NCBI GenBank assembly: GCA_030150405.1
Contig: JASLFU010000032.1
Span: 1 to 33,131 of the forward strand
Reading direction: 5' to 3'
Length of the DNA: 33,131 bases
From: Ignatzschineria sp.
GTDB lineage: Bacteria; Pseudomonadota; Gammaproteobacteria; Cardiobacteriales; Wohlfahrtiimonadaceae
Shown: positions 15,644 through 23,796 of the stretch, one piece after another
Layout of the letters: the number at the start of each line of letters is the position of its first letter
Numbering within the stretch: the first letter of the stretch is position 1
Notes under the pieces: model-generated
The model's input: only the letters and a program-made list of their open reading frames with translations
Told to the model about the DNA's origin: nothing
Databases searched by the model: none
Translations under genes and position numbers: made by a program

Positions 15644-17443
15644 TTGAGAAGCTTAGAGGCGCTACAAAAATATTTTGGCTATACCGAATTTCGGGAAGGC
15701 CAAGCGTCGCTTATCGAAGCTATTTTAGAAAACCGCGATGCCTTAGGGATTATGCCCACAGGGGGCGGAAAGTCACTCTGCTATCAACTCCCGGCCCTTC
15801 TTCTTCCGGGCGTTACTGTCGTGGTCTCTCCCCTAATTTCTCTCATGAAAGATCAGGTCGATGCACTCAATGAGATCGGCATTCCCGCTACATTTATTAA
15901 TAGCACCTTAGATAGCGAAACCTTTCGGGAACGCGCCTCACTGATCGCCCGACAACAGGTAAAGATTGTCTATGTTGCGCCCGAGCGGATCAATAGCGGC
16001 TTTATGCGCACTCTCCTATCTCAAATCCATATCAGCTTTATTGCCGTAGATGAGGCGCACTGTATCTCCAAATGGGGGCACGATTTTCGCCCCGCTTATG
16101 GGGAGATTGTGGATTTTATCTATCAACTTCCCTATCGCCCACCGGTAGGAGCTTATACGGCAACGGCTACCCCCACGGTGATCGAAGAGATTAAATCTCT
16201 CCTTCATCTTCAAAATCCTACAGAATCGATTGTGGGTTTTGATCGCCCTAACTTAACCTACGAGGTCTTAAAAGTCGCCAATAAAGGGGAGTATATCGAT
16301 CGTTTTATTAAAAAGAGTTATCGCAATGAATCGGGAATTATCTACTGTGCAACCCGAAAAAGCGTCAATAGTGTGGCTGAATATTTAGAAAAGCGAGGGC
16401 ACTCGGTATTACCCTACCATGGCGGAATGTCGAGCGAAGAGCGGGAGGCGAATCAAAATGCGTTTATTCTCGATCATACCCAAATTATTGTGGCTACCAA
16501 CGCCTTTGGCATGGGGATCGATAAACCCAATGTCCGCTTTGTGATCCATTACAATATGCCGCAAAATATGGAGGCGTATTATCAAGAAGCAGGCCGCGCT
16601 GGCCGAGATGGTGAACCGGGGCATTGTCTTCTGCTCTACTCTCCGAGCGATATCGCTAAACAGAAGTTTCTGATCGAAAATAGTGATTTTGAGATCGATC
16701 CTGAACGCAAAATACAGCTCTATCAAAACCTACAATATCTGATCGATTACTGCCACACCGACGAATGTTTACGGCGGCAGATTCTCCTCTATTTTGCCGA
16801 AAATCCCGACTTTACAGAGTGTGATAATTGCAGTAATTGCACCAGCACCGCGCCTAAGATCAATATTACTATCGAGGCGCAAAAGATCCTCTCTTGCATC
16901 TATCGGCTCGAGATGAATTACGGCATTACTACGGTGATTAAAGTGCTTCGGGGCTCAAAAGAGAAACGTATTTTAGAACTTGGATTTGATAAGCTCTCTA
17001 CCTATGGGTTAATGAAGAGCTATTCTGAAAAGAGCATCCGCGAAATGATTATGACGCTGATCGCCCGAGGCTATATTCAGCAGACCAACGATGAGCGCCC
17101 CGTGCTACGCTTTACCCATAAAACTCGCCCCCTTCTTAAAGGGGAAGCGCAACTTTTCCATCGGCAAGATCTTATTGAACATCGCCAAGAGAATTACGCC
17201 AAACCAGAGGAGTTTGATTACAACCCCGCCCTTTTTGAAGAGTTGCGAGCTCTACGCCTTGAGATTGCCCGAGCCAAAGATACCCCTACCTACACGGTGT
17301 TTAATGATATCTCCCTAAAAGAGATGGCGCGCGACCTTCCCCAATCCCCCGGGCAATTTCTTAAAATTAAAGGGGTGGGAACGAAAAAGCTCGATGAATA
17401 TGGGGAACGCTTTATGGCAGTCATTAGCCAATATCTCGACTAG
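15644..17443 (+). CDS. recQ: ATP-dependent DNA helicase RecQ
   Basis: RecQ unwinds DNA 3' to 5' in recombination and fork repair. The 599 residues show the whole RecQ layout: helicase core with Walker A TGGGKS (39-44), DEAH box (136-139) and motif VI QEAGRAGRDG; an RQC domain with zinc ligands Cys370/Cys375 region and Cys393, Cys396, Cys399; and an HRDC domain (about 517-597). The start is a TTG at 15644 with AAAGGAG six bases upstream; no ATG fits as well, and the protein begins right before the conserved YFGYTEFREGQ. The gene seems to stand alone. No terminator was found directly after it. Confidence 0.95.
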   Translation: MRSLEALQKYFGYTEFREGQASLIEAILENRDALGIMPTGGGKSLCYQLPALLLPGVTVVVSPLISLMKDQVDALNEIGIPATFINSTLDSETFRERASLIARQQVKIVYVAPERINSGFMRTLLSQIHISFIAVDEAHCISKWGHDFRPAYGEIVDFIYQLPYRPPVGAYTATATPTVIEEIKSLLHLQNPTESIVGFDRPNLTYEVLKVANKGEYIDRFIKKSYRNESGIIYCATRKSVNSVAEYLEKRGHSVLPYHGGMSSEEREANQNAFILDHTQIIVATNAFGMGIDKPNVRFVIHYNMPQNMEAYYQEAGRAGRDGEPGHCLLLYSPSDIAKQKFLIENSDFEIDPERKIQLYQNLQYLIDYCHTDECLRRQILLYFAENPDFTECDNCSNCTSTAPKINITIEAQKILSCIYRLEMNYGITTVIKVLRGSKEKRILELGFDKLSTYGLMKSYSEKSIREMIMTLIARGYIQQTNDERPVLRFTHKTRPLLKGEAQLFHRQDLIEHRQENYAKPEEFDYNPALFEELRALRLEIARAKDTPTYTVFNDISLKEMARDLPQSPGQFLKIKGVGTKKLDEYGERFMAVISQYLD

Positions 17444-17451
17444 AACAATTC

Positions 17452-17525
17452 ATTAGGCATTCGGTAATCAGTCCATTCGTCAATTATCCATTGACCAATT
17501 AATCCATTGACATATAACGCCTAAT
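17452..17525. repeat. short tandem repeat inside an inverted repeat
   Basis: Two near-identical units, AATTATCCATTGACC (17482-17496) and AATTAATCCATTGACA (17497-17512), with a poorer third unit before them. They are flanked by ATTAGGC (17452-17458) and its reverse complement GCCTAAT (17519-17525). It could be a remnant of a small mobile element or a weak bidirectional terminator between the two convergent genes. Confidence 0.4.
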
Positions 17526-17533
17526 TTTACTAC

Positions 17534-17740
17534 CTACTTCTCTTTTTCTGAGCGGTTTTCGGCGCTATTTTCCGTGCTATTTCCCCCATCTGCCGGAATG
17601 TCCCCCTTCTCATCCGCATATTGAGCACTATTACCGCCCTCATCATTCCAAGTGGAGATCTCCTCCTTTTCAAGATTTTGCTCCCGGCTATTTTCTTGCG
17701 CTTTAGCCCGCTCTAATTCTGTCTGATCTCGCTCTTGCAT
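17534..17740 (-). CDS. small acidic, probably disordered protein
   Basis: A 68-residue protein of unknown function, almost entirely Glu, Asp, Asn, Gln, Ser, Lys and Arg, with one Trp and no hydrophobic core, so it is likely unstructured and cytoplasmic. The gene is believed because its ATG has a textbook AAAGGAG with a 6-base spacer and no competing frame is present. The first half (ERDQTELERAKAQENSREQN) could form a charged helix; the second is Gly/Asn-rich. It is divergent from the dehydrogenase gene. I know no family for it. Confidence 0.55.
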   Translation of the reverse strand: MQERDQTELERAKAQENSREQNLEKEEISTWNDEGGNSAQYADEKGDIPADGGNSTENSAENRSEKEK

Positions 17741-17979
17741 GATAATCTCCTTTTGTAATCAATAGATAAGTGGTTTTAGATCTCCTTTATAACAAGCATA
17801 ATTCCCCTTTTCTAATTGATAGATTCAATAAAGCGAACCCCACCAAAAGCCGATTTTCTCTACTAAAATAGAGAGATTGCTTGCACATTTTCCCCCTGCC
17901 TCGCTATAGAATCTTATCGATCGATCCCGTAAGCGCTATACTAAAGAGAAGACAAGAAGAGAATAAGAAAGGAGCTTCC

Positions 17980-19371
17980 ATGAGTAAAATTATCGTTAAA
18001 AACCCCGCAACGGGGGAAGTTATTGGCCATGTTCCCCGTAATACCCCACAAGAGATTGAAGCAAAACTTGCCGCAGGTGAGAAGGCTTTTCAGCGCTTTA
18101 AAAAGGTTAATGCTCATGAGCGGGCAAAGCTATTAGAACGATGGGCCACACTCATTCAAGAAGAGAAAGAAGCCATCGCCACCATTATGACAAAAGAGAA
18201 TGGAAAGCCGCTTGCAGAATCCCGAGGCGAGGTGGATTACGCCACCAGTTACATCACCTGGTATGCCGAAGAGGCAAAACGGATCTATGGCCGCACCATT
18301 CCCACCCATACAGAGAGTAAGCGCCTAATGGTGATTCGGCAAGGGTTGGGATTAGTCGCTGCCATTACGCCCTGGAACTTTCCCGCGGCGATGATGACTC
18401 GCAAAGCAGCCCCTGCACTGGCTGCCGGCTGCACCTTTATTGTAAAACCTGCTGAAGAGACCCCGCTCACTATGATAAAGCTTGTGGAACTAGCGCATAA
18501 AGCGGGCTTCCCCGAAGATGTGGTGCAGGTGGTAAATGGTAAAGGATCCGATATCGGTGAGATCTTTACCCAAAGCCCTCATGTACGAAAAATCACCTTT
18601 ACCGGCTCCACGGCTGTGGGCAAACTCCTTATGGAACAGAGTGCTTCTACAGTAAAACATATCACTATGGAACTTGGCGGGCATGCCCCCTTTATTATCC
18701 ATAAAGATGCCGACATCGCCGCAGCGGTTGAAAATGCCATAGGTTCTAAATTCCGTAATGCGGGGCAAACATGTGTCTGCGCTAATCGTTTTATTGTTCA
18801 TGAGGCGATTGTGGATCAATTTGCGGAGCTTTTTGCCCAAAAAAGTGCCGAGCTAAAGATGGGTAATGGCTTAGAAAGTGGCGTTGAGGTGGGTCCATTA
18901 ATTAATGAAAAAGGGTATAAAAAGGTGATGGCTCAGATTAAAGATGCCACCTCTAAGGGGGCAAAGATCCTCACCGGGGGTGAAGGAAAGAGCGACAATA
19001 AGCAGGAGACCTATTTTGTTGAGCCCACTGTGATCCGAGATATCACGCTCGATATGGCCATTATGCAGGAGGAGACCTTTGGTCCTGTTGCTCCTATCAT
19101 TCAATACTCCACCTTAGAAGAGGCGATTGAAATTGCCAACGGAACTCCCTTTGGACTTGCGGCATATTTCTTCACTAATGATTATCGTACAGGAATCTAT
19201 CTACAAGAGAATCTCGACTTTGGGATTGTAGGATGGAATGATGGATTACCCAGCGTTGCGCACGCGCCCTTTGGGGGTATGAAGGAGAGCGGCGTAGGTC
19301 GTGAAGGGGGGCTTGAGGGAATTGAACCCTATCTTGAGACAAAATATATCTCTATTGGTGGCTTAATGTAG
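17980..19371 (+). CDS. gabD: NAD(P)-dependent aldehyde dehydrogenase, succinate-semialdehyde type
   Basis: A cytoplasmic enzyme of the aldehyde dehydrogenase superfamily, most like succinate-semialdehyde dehydrogenase, which oxidises succinic semialdehyde to succinate at the end of GABA breakdown. The 463 residues hold the cofactor site PWNFP (131-135), FTGS (207-210), the general base Glu231 in MELGG and the catalytic Cys265 in GQTCVC; Cys267, two residues on, is the partner of the redox switch known in SSADH. The start is the ATG at 17980, five bases after AAAGGAG; the frame is open for 33 further codons upstream without a ribosome site. It is a single gene with its own terminator; no gabT is near, so the substrate is less certain than the family. 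Confidence 0.8.
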   Translation: MSKIIVKNPATGEVIGHVPRNTPQEIEAKLAAGEKAFQRFKKVNAHERAKLLERWATLIQEEKEAIATIMTKENGKPLAESRGEVDYATSYITWYAEEAKRIYGRTIPTHTESKRLMVIRQGLGLVAAITPWNFPAAMMTRKAAPALAAGCTFIVKPAEETPLTMIKLVELAHKAGFPEDVVQVVNGKGSDIGEIFTQSPHVRKITFTGSTAVGKLLMEQSASTVKHITMELGGHAPFIIHKDADIAAAVENAIGSKFRNAGQTCVCANRFIVHEAIVDQFAELFAQKSAELKMGNGLESGVEVGPLINEKGYKKVMAQIKDATSKGAKILTGGEGKSDNKQETYFVEPTVIRDITLDMAIMQEETFGPVAPIIQYSTLEEAIEIANGTPFGLAAYFFTNDYRTGIYLQENLDFGIVGWNDGLPSVAHAPFGGMKESGVGREGGLEGIEPYLETKYISIGGLM

Positions 19372-19452
19372 CACGAATATGAGAGCAATCGAGATAATCA
19401 CAAATCACGCAAATTAAAGATAGCCTTATTACCCGCTTCTTTTAGAGACAGA

Positions 19453-19489
19453 AAAAAGCTGAAAAATGTTTAACACTTTTCAGCTTTTT
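19453..19489 (+). terminator. terminator of the dehydrogenase gene, bidirectional
   Basis: AAAAAGCTGAAAA (19453-19465) pairs with TTTTCAGCTTTTT (19477-19489) over a short loop. The A and T runs make it effective in both directions, and oppF converges from the right. Confidence 0.9.
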
Positions 19490-19553
19490 CTTTAGTTCTA
19501 CCCCATTTCCAGAAGCTCACACTTACTTTAGGGAATTAAAACATCTACTACCA

Positions 19554-20564
19554 TTACTCTACTAAAAGGCAGGCCACCTGATGCCCTTCCCCCCGTAATT
19601 CCGGCTTCTCCTTAGCACAGATCGGCTCCACCTTTGGGCAACGAGTTCTAAAGATGCAGCCTGAAGGAGGATTAATGGGCGAAGGGAGATCACCTTCTAA
19701 TAGCTCAATCTCCTTACCTTGCTCTAAATTAGGATCCGGAATCGGCACTGCAGACATCAACGCCTTAGTATAGGGGTGTTTTGTATCGTGATAGACCGCC
19801 TCTTTAGTCCCCATCTCCACAACATTTCCTAAATACATCACCATTACACGATCGGAGATATGCTTTACCACCGCTAAATCGTGAGCAATAAAGATTAAAG
19901 AGAGATTCATCTCTTTTTGTAATTTACGTAGGAGATTGACTACCTGAGCCTGAATCGACACATCAAGCGCAGACACCGGTTCATCACAAATAATCAACTT
20001 CGGCTCTAAAATAAGCGCCCGAGCAATTCCGATCCGCTGACATTGCCCCCCTGAGAATTCATGGGGGTAACGATTAATTAAGTTCGGCAAGAGGCCTACC
20101 CGTTGCATAATCTTCTCTACCCGATGCTTCACCTCTTCTCCCGAGAGCGATGGATAGTGAGTCTTTAAAGGCTCGGCAATAATATCGCCAATAGTCATAC
20201 GGGGGTTTAAGGAAGCAAGCGGATCTTGAAAGATCATCTGAATATCTTTTCGCACTCCATGCATCGCTTTTTTGTCTGCCTGGGTAAGATCTTGCCCCAA
20301 CCAAACCACCTGCCCCGCAGTAGATTCCACAAGGCCGATAATCGCCCGTGCGAGCGTAGATTTTCCACACCCCGATTCCCCCACAACTCCAAGCGTCTCC
20401 CCTTCATATAGCTCTAAGCTAACACCATCTACAGCCCGTAACTGAAGTGGCTTTTCCCAAAACCATTGGGTCCGCTCCCGTACCGGAAAGTGCACCTTTA
20501 AATTGTGCACATCGAGAAGCTTCTTGCCCTTTGCGGTCGGTGTAACAGAGATAGCATTAGACAT
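19554..20564 (-). CDS. oppF: oligopeptide ABC transporter ATPase OppF
   Basis: One of two ATPases powering peptide import. The 336 residues show Walker A GESGCGKST (62-70), the ABC signature FSGGQ, Walker B IICDEPVSALD, the H-loop in FIAHDLA, and the C-terminal oligopeptide/dipeptide domain with CIFRTRCPKVEPIC. The ATG overlaps the end of oppD by eight bases, with GAGGAG upstream, so the two ATPases are translationally coupled. It is the last gene of oppBCDF. The long insertion after residue 30 (RERTQWFWEKP) is typical of OppF. Confidence 0.95.
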   Translation of the reverse strand: MSNAISVTPTAKGKKLLDVHNLKVHFPVRERTQWFWEKPLQLRAVDGVSLELYEGETLGVVGESGCGKSTLARAIIGLVESTAGQVVWLGQDLTQADKKAMHGVRKDIQMIFQDPLASLNPRMTIGDIIAEPLKTHYPSLSGEEVKHRVEKIMQRVGLLPNLINRYPHEFSGGQCQRIGIARALILEPKLIICDEPVSALDVSIQAQVVNLLRKLQKEMNLSLIFIAHDLAVVKHISDRVMVMYLGNVVEMGTKEAVYHDTKHPYTKALMSAVPIPDPNLEQGKEIELLEGDLPSPINPPSGCIFRTRCPKVEPICAKEKPELRGEGHQVACLLVE

Positions 20565-21543
20565 TTTTTAACTCCTCTAAAGTACGGAAACAAGCACGCA
20601 GACGCCCTGCCTCAAATGGCTCTAAATTGGGGGCTTCACTTTGACAACGATGATCACTAAATTCACAACGGGGCTCAAAGGGGCAACCTTTCGGTAAACG
20701 CAGAAGATTAGGGGGATTTCCGGGAATCGTATGCAACTCCCCATCTCCGCTATCGAGTGTTGGAATCGCATCGAGCAGACCTAAAGAGTAAGGATGACTC
20801 GGCTTGTAGAAGATATCTCGCACAGCCCCATACTCCATAGTTCTTCCTGCGTACATCACCAACACTTTATCGCAAATGCCCGCCACCACGCCAAGATCAT
20901 GGGTAATCATAATAATAGCGGTGTTAAATTCTGCTTTAAGTTCATTAAGCAGCTCCATAATCTGGGCCTGCACCGTAACATCGAGCGCTGTGGTGGGCTC
21001 ATCGGCAATCAATAACTTAGGACTACAGAGAAGCGCCATGGCAATCATCACCCGCTGGCGCATACCTCCTGAAAATTCATGGGGATACATTCCCATCCGC
21101 TTACGCGCCTCCGGCATTTTAACGGCATCGAGCATCTTAACAGAAGCTTCAAATGCATCCCGTTTAGAGAGCCCTTTATGCAAACGGAGCACCTCCATAA
21201 GCTGAGCCCCCACCGTCATATAGGGATTGAGTGATGTCATGGGATCTTGGAAGATCATCGAGATCTCCTCTGCCCGTAAACGATTGAGCTCCGCTTCTTT
21301 CAGGTTGAGAATCTCTCGCCCATTAAATTTAGCTGATCCCTTGATGGTGCCATTTTTCGCTAACAGCCCCATTAACGCAAAAGCAGTTTGCGATTTACCA
21401 GAACCTGACTCCCCCACAATTCCCAACGTCTCCCCCGCTTTTAGAGAGAAATTGAGATTATTGACGGCAGTGACATCTCCATCGGGTGTTTTAAAGGTGA
21501 CATTTAAATCTTTAACTTCGAGCAAAATATCGTTTCTTTCCAT
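20557..21543 (-). CDS. oppD: oligopeptide ABC transporter ATPase OppD
   Basis: The partner ATPase of OppF on the cytoplasmic face of the importer. The 328 residues have Walker A GESGSGKS (44-51), signature FSGGM, Walker B LLIADEPTTALD, and a C-terminal region with CPFEPRCEFSDHRC, where cysteines bind an iron-sulfur cluster in some relatives (known for the family, not shown here). The start follows AAGGAGG at a 7-base spacing. The oppC stop sits inside that ribosome site. Confidence 0.96.
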   Translation of the reverse strand: MERNDILLEVKDLNVTFKTPDGDVTAVNNLNFSLKAGETLGIVGESGSGKSQTAFALMGLLAKNGTIKGSAKFNGREILNLKEAELNRLRAEEISMIFQDPMTSLNPYMTVGAQLMEVLRLHKGLSKRDAFEASVKMLDAVKMPEARKRMGMYPHEFSGGMRQRVMIAMALLCSPKLLIADEPTTALDVTVQAQIMELLNELKAEFNTAIIMITHDLGVVAGICDKVLVMYAGRTMEYGAVRDIFYKPSHPYSLGLLDAIPTLDSGDGELHTIPGNPPNLLRLPKGCPFEPRCEFSDHRCQSEAPNLEPFEAGRLRACFRTLEELKNV

Positions 21544-21555
21544 TGTGATACCTCC

Positions 21556-22464
21556 TTAACGATCTTTCGGATCGAGCGCATCACGGAGCCCGTCACCAAT
21601 AAAGTTAAAACAGAACAGTGTAATAATGAGAAAAATCGCCGGGAAGATCAGAAGCCATGGCGCAACCTCCATAGAGTTCGCCCCATCACTTAAAAGGGAG
21701 CCCCAACTACTCATGGGCTCTTGAACACCTAAACCTAGAAAGCTTAAGAATGACTCAAAAAGAATCATGCTCGGCACCAAAAGCGAAGCGTATACGACCA
21801 CAACGCCGAGAACATTCGGCACAATATGCCGAAATACAATCGCCCAAGTGGGCACGCCGGAGACCTTTGCCGCCTCAATAAACTCACGCCCTTTAAGACT
21901 TAAAGTCTGCCCCCGTACAATACGCGCCATATCGAGCCAAGAGACCATGCCGATCGCTAAGAAGATTAAAAAGAGATTCTGCCCAAAGAAGGTAACCAAT
22001 AAAATCACAAAGAACATAAAGGGAAAGGAGTTTAAAACCTCTAAAATACGCATCATTAAAGAATCGATACGCCCCCCTAAATAGCCGGAGACAGAACCAT
22101 AAAAAGTTCCCATCAATACCGCAACTAAAGCTGCGGAGATCCCTACTAAAAGGGAAATTCTTCCCCCTACGGCGACCCGAACAAAGATATCCCTGCCATT
22201 AGAATCTGTACCGAAATAGTGCCCTGTTTCAAAATTAGGTGGGCTCGACATCTCCCCCCAATCGGTGTAATCGTAACTATACTCTGAGATCAATGGCGCA
22301 ATAATTACAAAGAGTGCAATCATCCCTAACACAATAAGCCCTGTAATAGCAGCGCGGTTATGAATAAATCTTCGGCGCGCATCTTGCCAGAGGCTACGCC
22401 CTTCGATCTCGAGATTTTCCGCTAAGTTCTCCACCGCTTGATGCTGTTTTTTCGTCAATTTCAT
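21556..22464 (-). CDS. oppC: oligopeptide ABC transporter permease OppC
   Basis: An inner-membrane permease of 302 residues with a cytoplasmic N-terminal segment and six predicted helices. The EAA loop that contacts the ATPase is visible as EFIEAAKVSGVPTWAIVFRH, and the extracytoplasmic region holds GTDSNGRDIFVR, conserved in OppC/DppC proteins. The start is preceded by AGGAGG at a 5-base spacing. It lies nine bases after oppB. Confidence 0.96.
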   Translation of the reverse strand: MKLTKKQHQAVENLAENLEIEGRSLWQDARRRFIHNRAAITGLIVLGMIALFVIIAPLISEYSYDYTDWGEMSSPPNFETGHYFGTDSNGRDIFVRVAVGGRISLLVGISAALVAVLMGTFYGSVSGYLGGRIDSLMMRILEVLNSFPFMFFVILLVTFFGQNLFLIFLAIGMVSWLDMARIVRGQTLSLKGREFIEAAKVSGVPTWAIVFRHIVPNVLGVVVVYASLLVPSMILFESFLSFLGLGVQEPMSSWGSLLSDGANSMEVAPWLLIFPAIFLIITLFCFNFIGDGLRDALDPKDR

Positions 22465-22473
22465 TTTAGCCTC

Positions 22474-23394
22474 CTAATAGCGAATCTTCGGATCGATCAC
22501 GGCGTAGAGAATATCTACAATCGCATTAAAGAGAATGGTTAATGCCCCCACTAAAATGGTTACGCTCAAGACTGTGGAGTAATCCCGATTGAGTGCACCT
22601 TCAACAAAGAGCGTTCCAACGCCTGGGAGCCCAAAGATCGATTCAATCACTAATGAGCCAGTGATAATACCTACAAATGCCGGCCCTAAATAGGAGAGTA
22701 CTGGTAAAAATGCGGGGCGCAACGCATGTTTAAAGATAATCGTACGCATTGGCAACCCTTTTGAACGGGCTGTGCGGATATAGTTGGAATTTAAAACTTC
22801 GATCATGGAGCTGCGCATTATTCGCGCAATACTCGCAATATAGGAGAGCGAAAGCGCCACCATCGGCAATAACATATATTGCCATTTCCCCCCATGCCAG
22901 CCCCCTGCCGGCAGCCATTGCAGAGTGATTGCAAAAATTAAGACTAAAAGTGGTGCTACCACAAAGCTTGGGATCACCACGCCTGTCATTGCAAAGCTCA
23001 TCACCAGATAATCGATCCAGCTATTTTGCTTAAGGGCGGCGATAGTACCTGCTGCAACCCCTAAAGTCACTGCGAGAATAAAGGCTGCAAAGCCCAATTT
23101 TGCTGATGTGGGAAGATGGGTGGCTACAAGCTCATTAACCGTATGATCTCGATAGCGGAATGAAGGCCCAAAATCTCCCCGTAAAAGTTGTTTAAGATAA
23201 TCGAAATATTGCTCATAGAGGGGCGCATTAAGATTATATTTAGCCTCAATATTAGCTAAAACCTCTGCCGGCAACATCCGGTCCCCTGTAAAAGGGCTTC
23301 CCGGAGCAAGACGCATCATAAAAAATGAGATGGTGATTAAGACTAAAAGCGTCGGTATCGCTTCGAGTAATCGCCGTAAGATAAATCGTATCAT
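22474..23394 (-). CDS. oppB: oligopeptide ABC transporter permease OppB
   Basis: The second permease, 306 residues, the same length as in E. coli. It opens with MIRFILRRLLEAIPTLLVLI, a helix, and ends YAVIDPKIRY, both typical of OppB; the EAA loop reads NYIRTARSKGLPMRTIIFKH. The ATG at 23394 has AAAGGA about seven bases upstream; an open extension of 20 codons to 23454 lacks a ribosome site and is not supported. It is the first permease gene after a 400-base gap that separates it from the oppA genes, so it may have its own promoter. Confidence 0.95.
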   Translation of the reverse strand: MIRFILRRLLEAIPTLLVLITISFFMMRLAPGSPFTGDRMLPAEVLANIEAKYNLNAPLYEQYFDYLKQLLRGDFGPSFRYRDHTVNELVATHLPTSAKLGFAAFILAVTLGVAAGTIAALKQNSWIDYLVMSFAMTGVVIPSFVVAPLLVLIFAITLQWLPAGGWHGGKWQYMLLPMVALSLSYIASIARIMRSSMIEVLNSNYIRTARSKGLPMRTIIFKHALRPAFLPVLSYLGPAFVGIITGSLVIESIFGLPGVGTLFVEGALNRDYSTVLSVTILVGALTILFNAIVDILYAVIDPKIRY

Positions 23395-23445
23395 CTGGTG
23401 TCCTTTCTCTTCGAGCAACCTTTTGGGCTCGCCAAAGATGAAGTT

Positions 23446-23650
23446 TCTGCACAAATCTCGTAAGCAGGTTACCTACGGTGCGCTCAGACTCAATAAATCA
23501 TGCCTTTAAGCGGAGGATCACTCCCCTTAAAACCCACGATTATGAGGATCGGCTTGATCGAATCTATTACGAATCTGCACAAACTCCATTAGTTTTATAA
23601 ATGCCCGCAATAAATGCAGATAATAGCCAAAGTTTATCAATCTACACAAA
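23446..23650. repeat. 10-bp motif TCTRCACAAA present three times
   Basis: TCTGCACAAA at 23446-23455 and 23574-23583 and TCTACACAAA at 23641-23650, all in the same orientation before oppB. Two are nine or ten bases in common plus flanking AT. They could be operator sites; no regulator is known to me for this motif. Confidence 0.35.
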
Positions 23651-23737
23651 GAATAACCATACGTTTCTGTCTTTTAAATAGGCAAAAAGAGCGCTATCTC
23701 CCCTTTTATTCTCCTATTGCCCCTCTTTTTTGACCCA

Positions 23738-23772
23738 ATAAAAAGCGCCAGCTTAATCTCTTAAGCTAGCGC
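23738..23772 (-). terminator. terminator of the oppB-proximal oppA copy
   Basis: GCGCcAGCTTAA (23745-23756) pairs with TTAAGCTaGCGC (23761-23772), one mismatch, followed on the minus strand by five T. It lies 25 bases after the oppA stop at 23797. Confidence 0.9.
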
Positions 23773-23796
23773 AAATCGGTTTATCATCGAGCTAAA

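Larger units (their letters stand above)
23395..23796. other. intergenic region between oppA and oppB
   Basis: Four hundred bases without a gene. It holds the terminator of the nearer oppA copy (below), a three-fold 10-bp motif (listed separately) and, on the minus strand, a TATTAT with TTGTGT 18 bases upstream that could be a promoter for oppBCDF (-10 about 23613-23618). Nothing else was recognised. Confidence 0.4.
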
